Of a stretch of DNA of 9,628 nucleotides, positions 1 through 5,680 are shown one piece after another (the stretch's first letter is position 1; every line of letters starts with the position of its first letter). The position numbers and the translations under genes were made by a program. Origin of the DNA: Actinomycetes bacterium (GTDB lineage: Bacteria; Actinomycetota; Actinomycetes; Actinomycetales; Microbacteriaceae); NCBI GenBank assembly GCA_023390155.1, contig JAEWDJ010000010.1, positions 1 to 9,628 of the forward strand. The letters are read 5' to 3'. The notes under the pieces are model-generated. The model was not told the origin of the DNA, did not search any database, and worked only from the letters and a program-made list of their open reading frames with translations.

Positions 1-145
1 GGACGGGCGGTTCCACAAGCGGGCCATGCGCCCATCCCACCAGCACCGGGCCGCCGCGTCGCGGCAGCGCGCCGGTGTCGTGCGGATCGTGACCGGGCCG
101 AGACGCTCCCATGGCGGGTGGAGGACCGCCTGGCAGGATGGACGC
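1..145. other. Left edge, no supported gene
   Basis: This stretch precedes the antiporter start. The antiporter frame stays open back to an ATG at 26, but the upstream residues are Arg/Gln/His-rich, unlike the membrane protein, and match nothing I recognise. On the minus strand an ATG at 113 is open to the left edge, but it also encodes nothing recognisable. I see no convincing terminator. The only useful signal is the promoter-like hexamer at 134-139, described separately. Confidence 0.5.
134..139 (+). promoter_or_regulatory. Possible -10 element of chaA (leaderless)
   Basis: CAGGAT keeps the positions of TATAAT that matter most (A2, A5, T6) and ends 6 nt before the ATG at 146, so transcription could start at the initiation codon. 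I see no good -35 at the usual distance. The AGGA within it (135-138) could instead be a weak ribosome binding site 7 nt from the ATG. The two readings cannot be separated by eye. Confidence 0.35.
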
Positions 146-1264
146 ATGAAAGCGATCGCGTCCTGGCTCACCCGCTCCTGGGCGGTCGTCGTCCCGATCC
201 TCGGCGTCATCGCGCTCGTGGCGTTCTGGACGGTGGAGCTCGAACCGTGGGCCGTGGTGCTGATCGCCCTCGTGCTCGGCGGCACCGTGCTGGCGGCCGT
301 CCAGCACGCGGAGGTCGTGGCCCACCGCGTCGGGGAGCCGTTCGGCTCGCTCGTGCTGGCGGTCGCGGTCACGGTCATCGAAGTCGCGCTGATCGTGACC
401 CTGATGACGACCGGCAAGGATTCCGAGTCCCTCGCCAGGGACACCGTCTTCTCGGCCGTGATGATCACCATGAACGGGATCGTCGGCCTCTCCCTGCTCC
501 TCAGCTCCAGCCGCGGGACGATGACCTCGTTCAACGCCAAGGGCAGCAGCGCCGCGCTCGCCACCGTCACCGCCATGGCGACCCTGACGATGGTCGTCCC
601 CAGCTTCACCGAGACGCCCGGACCGCAGTTCTCGCCGAGCCAGCTCGTGTTCGCCGCGCTGGCCTCCCTCGCCCTCTACGGGATGTTCGTGTTCACGCAG
701 ACGTTCGCGCACCGGGACTTCTTCCTGCCCGTCGGGCACAAAGGCGCCGCCGCCGACGCCGGCGCCGGCGGCACCGATGACGAGGACCAGCACGCCGAGG
801 CTCCCTCGACCAAGACCGCGTTGATCAGCGTGGGGCTGCTGCTCGTCGCCCTGGTGGCCGTGGTCGGCCTGGCGAAGCTCGAGTCCACGCCGATCGAGCG
901 CGCGGTCACCGGCGTGGGCCTGCCGCAGTCGTTCGTCGGCGTGATCATCGCCCTGCTCGTGCTGCTGCCCGAGGGCATCGCCGCGGCCAAGGCCGCCAAG
1001 CGCAACCGGATGCAGACGAGCCTCAACCTCGCCCTCGGCTCCGCCATCGCGAGCATCGGCCTCACGATCCCCGCCATCGCGGTCGCGTCGATCTGGCTGC
1101 CCGGCGCCCTGCACCTCGGACTCGGCGCGAGCCAGATCGTGCTGCTGGCGCTGACCGTCGCGGTCAGCATCCTCACGATCATGCCGGGCCGGGCGGTGCG
1201 CCTCCAGGGCGGCATCCACCTCATCCTGTTCGCCGCGTCCGTCTTCCTGTCGATCGCGCCGTAG
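146..1264 (+). CDS. chaA: Calcium/cation:proton antiporter, ChaA family
   Basis: This 372-residue integral membrane protein resembles ChaA of the Ca2+:cation antiporter superfamily, which exports Ca2+ (in E. coli also Na+/K+) in exchange for protons. The two family repeats are clear. The first has GEPFGS at 63-68 and an acidic E79 in a membrane segment. The second has LLPEG at 273-277 followed by QTSLNLALGSAIASIG at 290-305. About ten or eleven hydrophobic segments are visible. The halves are joined by a hydrophilic loop (about 187-222), alanine/glycine-rich and then acidic (DDEDQHAE), plausibly cytosolic. I chose the start at 146 over the ATG at 26 because the extra 40 residues are charged and unrelated to the family, while MKAIASWLTRSW leads straight into the first membrane segment. 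It stands alone and converges on the TetR gene. Family assignment is secure; the ion is inferred. Confidence 0.93.
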   Translation: MKAIASWLTRSWAVVVPILGVIALVAFWTVELEPWAVVLIALVLGGTVLAAVQHAEVVAHRVGEPFGSLVLAVAVTVIEVALIVTLMTTGKDSESLARDTVFSAVMITMNGIVGLSLLLSSSRGTMTSFNAKGSSAALATVTAMATLTMVVPSFTETPGPQFSPSQLVFAALASLALYGMFVFTQTFAHRDFFLPVGHKGAAADAGAGGTDDEDQHAEAPSTKTALISVGLLLVALVAVVGLAKLESTPIERAVTGVGLPQSFVGVIIALLVLLPEGIAAAKAAKRNRMQTSLNLALGSAIASIGLTIPAIAVASIWLPGALHLGLGASQIVLLALTVAVSILTIMPGRAVRLQGGIHLILFAASVFLSIAP

Positions 1265-1281
1265 CCCGGACGCAGACGGCC

Positions 1282-1295
1282 GCGCCGGCGGGCGC
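1282..1295. terminator. Small hairpin between convergent genes (weak terminator candidate)
   Basis: GCGCC (1282-1286) and GGCGC (1291-1295) can form a 5-bp stem with a GGCG loop in the 31-bp gap between the antiporter stop and the TetR stop. Its position suits a bidirectional terminator, but the stem is short, there is no T-tract on either side, and such hairpins arise by chance at this GC content. Confidence 0.25.
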
Positions 1296-1877
1296 TCAGC
1301 GACCCGCGCCGACCGCCGCGTCGAAGAGCTGCTCGGCGGCCAGACGCGCGGCGAGCGGGGTGCCGCCGCACATCGCCGCGCTGGCGGACGCGCCGTCGAA
1401 CAGGAGCGTCAGCTGCACGGCGAGGATGTGCGGCTCGACGGCGCCCGCGGCGACGGCCTGGCGCTCGAAGAAGTCGGTCAGCCGCTGCTTGAACCGCTGG
1501 GCCACCTGGGCGGCGGGATGCTCGCGGTCGCGCAGCTCGGTCGCCACGTTGACGAACGGGCAGCCGAAGAAGTCGCTCGCCTGCGCCGCCTCGTGCAGCG
1601 CGTCGTACACGTGGAGCACCCGCTCGCGCGGACCACGGTCGTCCTCCTCGGTGAAGTAGCCGGCGACGACGCGCGGTCCGTACTCGCTGAGCATCTGGGC
1701 GACGATGTCGTCCTTGCCGTCGAAGTGCTGGTAGATCGAGCGCTTGGAGACCGCGGCCTCCTGCGCGATGCGGTCCACCCCCACCGCGTTCACGCCCTCG
1801 CCGATGAAGAGGCGGGCGGCAGCCTCGAGCACGCGCTCGCGCGGCTTCGGCCGGGTGGGGGCGGCGACGGTCGTCAT
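1296..1877 (-). CDS. TetR/AcrR family transcriptional repressor
   Basis: This 193-residue protein is a one-component regulator that should bind DNA as a dimer and release it on binding a small ligand. The N-terminal TetR domain spans about 13-60. Its helix-turn-helix runs from D35 (DRIAQEAAVSKRSIYQHF, 35-52), followed by GKDDIV. The C-terminal ligand domain contains GCPFVNVATEL (105-115), a motif I associate with TetR proteins next to dehydrogenases. C106 and C170 are its only cysteines. It is transcribed divergently from the dehydrogenase at 1964, and the 86 bp between them hold two palindromic operators, so autorepression and control of the dehydrogenase are likely. There is no Shine-Dalgarno before the ATG at 1877, but a -10 element lies 6 nt away, suggesting a leaderless mRNA. 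The inducer cannot be read from sequence. Confidence 0.92.
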   Translation of the reverse strand: MTTVAAPTRPKPRERVLEAAARLFIGEGVNAVGVDRIAQEAAVSKRSIYQHFDGKDDIVAQMLSEYGPRVVAGYFTEEDDRGPRERVLHVYDALHEAAQASDFFGCPFVNVATELRDREHPAAQVAQRFKQRLTDFFERQAVAAGAVEPHILAVQLTLLFDGASASAAMCGGTPLAARLAAEQLFDAAVGAGR

Positions 1878-1883
1878 GCGTCG

Positions 1884-1912
1884 ATTCTACGGGTCGGGTT
1901 GCGCAAAGTAAA
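1884..1912 (-). promoter_or_regulatory. TetR gene promoter (leaderless)
   Basis: On the minus strand, TTTACT (1912-1907, 4/6 match to TTGACA) lies 17 bp before TAGAAT (1889-1884, 5/6 match to TATAAT). Six nt separate the -10 from the start codon at 1877, so the predicted first base is the A of the ATG. The -35 lies mostly inside operator 1, which would give autorepression. Confidence 0.6.
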
Positions 1913-1925
1913 CCGATCTGTTTAC
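1908..1925. promoter_or_regulatory. TetR operator 1
   Basis: GTAAACCGATCTGTTTAC pairs at 8 of 9 positions as an inverted repeat. It covers the -35 of the TetR promoter. A weaker plus-strand promoter (TTGCGC 1899-1904, 18 bp, TACATT 1923-1928) that could drive the dehydrogenase has its -10 overlapping the right end of this site. An ACCGATC-type core is typical of TetR-family sites. Confidence 0.75.
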
Positions 1926-1932
1926 ATTGCGA

Positions 1933-1950
1933 GTACACCGATCAGTTTAC
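1933..1950. promoter_or_regulatory. TetR operator 2
   Basis: GTACACCGATCAGTTTAC is a second copy, identical to operator 1 at 16 of 18 positions and palindromic at 7 of 9 pairs. Its centre is 25 bp from that of operator 1. It ends 5 bp before the dehydrogenase ribosome binding site, so binding here would block initiation or early elongation of that gene. Confidence 0.7.
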
Positions 1951-1954
1951 TTTT

Positions 1955-1960
1955 GGAGGA
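1955..1960 (+). promoter_or_regulatory. Ribosome binding site of the SDR gene
   Basis: GGAGGA is the strongest Shine-Dalgarno sequence in the window. It ends 3 nt before the ATG at 1964, which is slightly close, but it clearly fixes that start. It contrasts with the leader-free start of the divergent regulator. Confidence 0.75.
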
Positions 1961-1963
1961 ACC

Positions 1964-2668
1964 ATGACCGATCTCACCGGACGCGTCGCCCTCGTCACCG
2001 GCGCCAACCGCGGCCTGGGCGCCGCCTTCGTCTCCGGCCTGCTGGAGCGGGGAGTGGCGAAGGTCTACGCCGCCGCCCGCCGCCCCGAGAGCGTGGCGAC
2101 GACCGATCCCCGCGTCATCCCGCTCGCGCTCGACGTCACCGACCCGGAGAGCATCCGGCGCGCGGCGGAGGCCGCCGGCGATGCGACGGTGCTCGTGAAC
2201 AACGCCGGGATCGCGGTGAACCAGTCTCTCGTGTCCGGCGACCTGGCCGAGATCCACCGCGAGTTCGACACGAACTTCTGGGGCCCGGTGCTGCTGACCC
2301 GCGCGTTCGCCCCGGTGATCGAACGCAACGGCGGAGGCGCGATCGTCAACATGCACTCCGCGCTCAGCTGGCTCGCCCTCGGGTCCTACAGCGCGACCAA
2401 GGCCGCCCTCTGGTCGGCGAGCAACTCCGCGCGCGTCGAGCTCGCGCCCGCCGGCATCCAGGTCGTCGGCGTGCACGTCGGCTACGTCGACACCGAGATG
2501 GCGGCCGGCGCCGAGGGTGTCAAGGTGCCGCCGGCCCAGGTCGTCGCCGAGGCGCTGGACGCCGTGCTCGCGGACGAGGCCGAGGCCGTGGTCGGCGACG
2601 TGGCCCGGCACGTGAAGTCCAAGCTCCACGAGGACGTGCGCGCGCTCTACCCCCAGCTGGCGAGGTAG
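1964..2668 (+). CDS. Short-chain dehydrogenase/reductase (SDR)
   Basis: This 234-residue classical SDR is a soluble NAD(P)H-dependent oxidoreductase. The nucleotide-binding turn is TGANRGLG (12-19). The arginine (R16) beside the glycines and the RR after the second strand would suit NADPH. The structural NNAG is at 79-82. The catalytic Tyr and Lys are in YSATK (Y142, K146), with the catalytic Ser most likely S132 in the HSALSWLALGSY stretch. That Ser-to-Tyr loop is about three residues shorter than usual. The gene has a strong ribosome binding site, lies opposite the TetR repressor and behind two operators, and is probably induced when the repressor binds an aldehyde, ketone or similar compound. 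It converges on galM and overlaps it by 22 bp. The substrate cannot be assigned. Confidence 0.9.
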   Translation: MTDLTGRVALVTGANRGLGAAFVSGLLERGVAKVYAAARRPESVATTDPRVIPLALDVTDPESIRRAAEAAGDATVLVNNAGIAVNQSLVSGDLAEIHREFDTNFWGPVLLTRAFAPVIERNGGGAIVNMHSALSWLALGSYSATKAALWSASNSARVELAPAGIQVVGVHVGYVDTEMAAGAEGVKVPPAQVVAEALDAVLADEAEAVVGDVARHVKSKLHEDVRALYPQLAR

Positions 2669-3582
2669 GAGGACGCGGCGAAGCCCTCGGGCCGGATGCC
2701 CCAGCGGACCGTCCACTCCTCGCCGGGCTCGAGCCAGCGGAGCCCCTGCCCGGTGTTGAGCGCGTTGGCCGGGGCCGTCATCGGCTCCACCGCGAGCGCC
2801 ACCTCCCCGGCGGGCTTCGTCGCGAAGGCACGGTGCGTGAAGACCTGCACGTACGCGAACTCGGGATCGCTCCAGAGCACGACCCGGCGGCCGTCGTCGG
2901 CGGCGAGGACGTGCTCTGGCCGTTCCGCCAGCCCGCCGAAGCCGTCGTTGACGTCGAGGTCGCTCACCCGGGCGCCCGCGGACAGGTCGAACCGGGTGCC
3001 GGCGACCGGGGTCTCGCCGGTGACGTTCAGCCGGTCGTCGGTCTCGAACCGGGTCGTGGCGTGGACCGTGAGGGTGAGCTGCTCCGGCGGCACGTCGCCG
3101 ATCCGGAGGTAGGGGTGCGTGCCGATGGCCACGGGGGCGCGTCGCTCGCCGCTGTTGACGATGGAGTGCGTGACCGTCAGGCCCTCGGTGTCGAGCTCGT
3201 GCTCCACGGTCGTGTCGAGGAGGAAGGGGTAGCCCGCCTGCGGGTAGATGGTCGCCGCCTGCCGCACGGCGGAGTCCGTGCGCGACACCAGCGTGTAGGG
3301 CGAGAACCGCAGGAGGCCGTGGCTGGCGTTGCCGAGGTGCGGCTCGGTCAGGGCGAGCTGCTGGGTCGCGCCGTCCAACTCCCAGCGGCCGTCCTTGACC
3401 CGGTTCGGCCAGGGCACGAGCACGATGCCGTCGGCGGAGGGCGGCGTCGCGTCCTCACCGAACGGCTCGGTGAGGTCGACCCCGGCGTAGCGCAGGGTGC
3501 GGATGCCGGCGGCGACCTGGGTGATGGTCGCCGTGAGGTCGCCGAACTCGAGGTCGTACTGGTCGCCCGTGGGTGCTCGCAT
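2647..3582 (-). CDS. galM: Aldose 1-epimerase family protein (galactose mutarotase-like)
   Basis: This 311-residue protein of the galactose mutarotase fold should interconvert alpha and beta anomers of an aldose. Diagnostic residues are present: WPNR at 58-61; NASHG at 85-89 with H88; THPYL at 155-159 with H156, the presumed general acid; and EPMT at 266-269 with E266, the presumed catalytic base. There is no signal peptide, so it is cytosolic. It lies 9 bp downstream of the DeoR regulator on the same strand, with GAGG (3588-3585) just before its ATG, so the two are probably co-transcribed. Being divergent from galT-galK, it likely supplies alpha-galactose to galactokinase. Glucose-6-phosphate or other epimerase specificity cannot be excluded. 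Its 3' end overlaps the convergent dehydrogenase by 22 bp. Confidence 0.88.
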   Translation of the reverse strand: MRAPTGDQYDLEFGDLTATITQVAAGIRTLRYAGVDLTEPFGEDATPPSADGIVLVPWPNRVKDGRWELDGATQQLALTEPHLGNASHGLLRFSPYTLVSRTDSAVRQAATIYPQAGYPFLLDTTVEHELDTEGLTVTHSIVNSGERRAPVAIGTHPYLRIGDVPPEQLTLTVHATTRFETDDRLNVTGETPVAGTRFDLSAGARVSDLDVNDGFGGLAERPEHVLAADDGRRVVLWSDPEFAYVQVFTHRAFATKPAGEVALAVEPMTAPANALNTGQGLRWLEPGEEWTVRWGIRPEGFAASSYLASWG

Positions 3583-3591
3583 GGCCTCAGC

Positions 3592-4383
3592 CTAGGCCGA
3601 GGCGACGGTCACGGGGAGCCCGGCCTCCCGGAGCGCGTCGAGGTGGGCGGCCTCCGCGGAGCGTCCGGTGATGAGGGCGGAGACCTCGTCGACGCCCGCG
3701 ATGCGGCCGAGATGGGTGCGCCCCAGCTTCGAGCCGTCGGCCACCACGACTGCACGCTCGGCGGTCGTCACCATGGCCCGTTTGAGGTCGGCCTCGGGCA
3801 GGTTGACGTTGGTGACGCCGCCCGTGGGATGCACGCCGGTGCAGCCGATGAAGGCGAGGTCGGCGTGGACGCGCTCGAGGAGCGTGGAGGCCAGGGGCTC
3901 GACGAGCGAGTGCTGCAGCGGCCGCAGCGTGCCGCCGGTGACGACGACCTGGAAACGCGGGATGGCGCGCTCCAGCTCCAGCGCGATGGTGAGCCCGTTG
4001 GTGATCACGGTGACGTCGTCGAGGTCGTCCCGGTCGGCCAGCGCGCGGGCGATGGCCGCAGTCGTGGTACCGACGTCGAGCAGCACGCTGCTGCCGGAGA
4101 CCACGAGGGCGGCCGCGGCGAGCGCGATCGCGCGCTTCTCGTCGGCGGACGACTCGAGCGCCTCCTCGAAGCTCGCCTCGCGGGCGCCCGCGCCGCGCAG
4201 CACGGCCCCGCCGTGGACGCGCCGGATGCTCTGCTGCTCGTCGAGCGCGTCCAGGTCGCTGCGGACCGTCACGTCGGAGACCTGGAACGCCTCGCTCAGC
4301 TCGCTGACGCGCGCGAACCCGGCGCGGCCGATCAGCTCGAGCATCCGCTCGCGACGGAGGGCGGCGGGCAGCGGTTCGCTCAT
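3592..4383 (-). CDS. DeoR/GlpR family sugar-phosphate-responsive regulator
   Basis: This 263-residue DeoR-family regulator probably represses the gal genes. It has a winged helix at about 9-65 with the recognition region VSELSEAFQVSDVTVRSDL (26-44) and the wing RRVHGGAV (54-61). The C-terminal sugar-phosphate sensor domain has DVGTTT (103-108), TNG (128-130), GCTGV (180-184), EADLKRAM (197-204) and ADGSK (215-219), the usual effector-pocket motifs. The frame is open to 4518, but residues from there are unlike the family and lie over galT and its promoter. I chose 4383 because a TTGACA promoter places its -10 seven nt before it. An ATG at 4392 with a weak GGAA is the alternative. Divergent galTK and downstream galM imply a galactose-derived phosphate as effector; that is inference. 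Confidence 0.9.
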   Translation of the reverse strand: MSEPLPAALRRERMLELIGRAGFARVSELSEAFQVSDVTVRSDLDALDEQQSIRRVHGGAVLRGAGAREASFEEALESSADEKRAIALAAAALVVSGSSVLLDVGTTTAAIARALADRDDLDDVTVITNGLTIALELERAIPRFQVVVTGGTLRPLQHSLVEPLASTLLERVHADLAFIGCTGVHPTGGVTNVNLPEADLKRAMVTTAERAVVVADGSKLGRTHLGRIAGVDEVSALITGRSAEAAHLDALREAGLPVTVASA

Positions 4384-4390
4384 ACGCCCC

Positions 4391-4419
4391 ATGGTGTTCC
4401 GCTTGCGTTTGGTTGTCAA
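4391..4419 (-). promoter_or_regulatory. Promoter of the deoR-galM operon
   Basis: On the minus strand a perfect TTGACA (4419-4414) is followed after 17 bp by CACCAT (4396-4391), which keeps A2, A5 and T6 of TATAAT. The -10 ends 7 nt before the ATG at 4383, suggesting a leaderless transcript. The -35 shares five base pairs with the -35 of the divergent galT promoter. Confidence 0.55.
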
Positions 4420-4441
4420 TACGAAAGCGAATGGGTACATT
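4413..4441 (+). promoter_or_regulatory. galTK promoter
   Basis: TTGTCA (4413-4418, 5/6 match to TTGACA), a 17-bp spacer and TACATT (4436-4441, 4/6 match to TATAAT) predict transcription from about 4448. The spacer and -10 lie within the inverted repeat 4422-4449, so an operator-bound regulator would block polymerase directly. Confidence 0.6.
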
Positions 4442-4449
4442 TGCTTTCG
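4422..4449. promoter_or_regulatory. Main gal operator, long inverted repeat
   Basis: The arms CGAAAGCGAATG (4422-4433) and CATTTGCTTTCG (4438-4449) are complementary at 11 of 12 positions around the 4-bp centre GGTA. This is the best inverted repeat in the DeoR/galT gap and overlaps the galT -10, so it is the likely DeoR-protein site. The link to that protein is by position only. Confidence 0.7.
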
Positions 4450-4459
4450 GAAACGAAAG
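4444..4459. promoter_or_regulatory. Second gal operator palindrome
   Basis: CTTTCGGAAACGAAAG has perfect 6-bp arms around GAAA. It shares its left arm with the main operator and covers the predicted galT transcription start and part of the galT ribosome binding site. It adds a third CGAAAG-type half-site. A degenerate fourth, CTTGCG, lies at 4402-4407. Confidence 0.6.
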
Positions 4460-4465
4460 GCTGGC

Positions 4466-5680
4466 ATGGCTTCCATCACCAAGCGCCCGCACGTCCTCTC
4501 CGACGGCCGGGACCTCATCTACTACGACGACGCGGACACGTCGCTCGCGCCGGACCGCGCGCCCGACCTCCGCGAGCCCGCGCCGCGCCCCGCGACCGCG
4601 ACCATGCGTCAGGACCCGCTGACCGGCGAGTGGGTGTCGATCGCCGCCGCCCGCCAGAACCGCGTGATGCTGCCGCCCGCCGAGCTCGACCCGCTCGCGC
4701 CGGCCACGCCCGGCAACCCGTCCGAGATCCCGAGCCAGTACGACGTCGCCGTCTTCGAGAACAAGTCGCCGTCGTTCGGTCCTCTGCTCGAGGACGCGAA
4801 CGCGCCCCTCGGCCTCGACGACCTGGCGACGATCGGCCTCGGCCGCACCCGCACCTCCGTCGGCCGGTGCGAGGTCGTCTGTTTCAGCCCCGCCACCGCC
4901 GGCTCGTTCGGCAGCCTCACGCCCTCGCGCGCCCGCACCGTGATCGAGGCGTGGGCCGACCGCACCGCGGTGCTCTCGGCGCTGCCGGGCGTGCGCCAGG
5001 TGTTCCCGTTCGAGAATCGCGGCGAGGCGATCGGGGTGACCCTGCACCACCCGCACGGGCAGATCTACTCCTACCCGTACATCACCCCGCGGACGAGCGC
5101 GCTGATCCGCTCGCTCGACTCCTACGGGCCGACGCTGTTCGCCGACATCCTGGAGCGCGAGCGCGCCTCCGAGCGGGTCGTGCTGGCCGGTGAGCACTGG
5201 ACCGCGTTCGTGCCGTTCGCCGCGCGCTGGCCGATCGAGATCCACGTGCTGCCGCACCGCCATGTCGCCGACTTCACCGAGACGAACGCGGCGGAGCGCG
5301 ACGAGCTCGCCACCCTCTACCTGCGCGTGCTGCGCGGCGTCGACGCCCTCTACGACTCCCCGACGCCGTACATCGCCGCCTGGCACCAGGCGCCGGTCGA
5401 CGTGCGCCGCGACGAGATCCGGCTCATGCTGCAGATCACCTCGCCGCGTCGCGCCGCGGATAAGCTGAAGTTCCTGGCCGGCTCCGAAGCCGCGATGGGC
5501 GCCTGGATCGGCGACGTCCCGCCGGAGAAGGCTGCCGAGGCCCTCCGGGAGGCCGTCGCCCGCGCCGACCGCGACAATCCGGTGGGCGAGCTGCCCGCCG
5601 GCATCTCCGGGCTCGTCACCGTCACCCCCGACGCCGACGCCGTCTCCACCTCTACCTCCGACCGAAAGGCCGACCGATGA
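4466..5680 (+). CDS. galT: Galactose-1-phosphate uridylyltransferase
   Basis: This 404-residue cytosolic enzyme transfers UMP from UDP-glucose to galactose-1-phosphate through a uridylyl-histidine intermediate. The nucleophile motif HPHGQ is at 195-199, with H197 the expected nucleophile. Other family landmarks are PLTGEWVSIAAARQNR (51-66), FENR (182-185), CFSP (139-142), PIEIHVLPHRH (256-266) and WHQAP (306-310). The start is fixed by GAAAGG (4455-4460) 5 nt before the ATG; the longer open frame to 3668 runs antisense through deoR. The cysteine pair that binds zinc in E. coli GalT is missing and the second metal site is also depleted. The last 25 or so residues form a Ser/Thr/Asp-rich tail (TSTSDRKADR). 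Its stop overlaps the galK start (ATGA). Confidence 0.95.
   Translation: MASITKRPHVLSDGRDLIYYDDADTSLAPDRAPDLREPAPRPATATMRQDPLTGEWVSIAAARQNRVMLPPAELDPLAPATPGNPSEIPSQYDVAVFENKSPSFGPLLEDANAPLGLDDLATIGLGRTRTSVGRCEVVCFSPATAGSFGSLTPSRARTVIEAWADRTAVLSALPGVRQVFPFENRGEAIGVTLHHPHGQIYSYPYITPRTSALIRSLDSYGPTLFADILERERASERVVLAGEHWTAFVPFAARWPIEIHVLPHRHVADFTETNAAERDELATLYLRVLRGVDALYDSPTPYIAAWHQAPVDVRRDEIRLMLQITSPRRAADKLKFLAGSEAAMGAWIGDVPPEKAAEALREAVARADRDNPVGELPAGISGLVTVTPDADAVSTSTSDRKADR
5664..5669 (+). promoter_or_regulatory. Ribosome binding site of galK
   Basis: GAAAGG inside the end of galT lies 7 nt before the galK ATG at 5677. It is identical to the site before galT, so galK translation need not depend only on coupling through the ATGA overlap. 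Confidence 0.6.

Noticed and set aside
26..145. N-terminal extension of the antiporter from the ATG at 26
   Set aside because: The 40 added residues are basic, non-conserved in character and unlike a signal or membrane segment. The ATG at 146 leads directly into the first membrane helix and has a nearby promoter or ribosome signal.
743..772. GCCG-rich short repeats inside the antiporter
   Set aside because: They encode an alanine/glycine linker between the two halves of the antiporter and are explained by codon use.
4384..4518. Extension of the DeoR protein to 4518
   Set aside because: It would run across the divergent promoters and into the galT coding region, and the encoded residues do not resemble the family N-terminus.
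1927..5193. A 1088-codon plus-strand open frame crossing several genes
   Set aside because: It lies out of frame with the SDR and galT genes and antisense to galM and deoR, all of which carry complete family motifs. Its translation is Arg/Gly/Ala-rich with no motif. It is a high-GC artefact.
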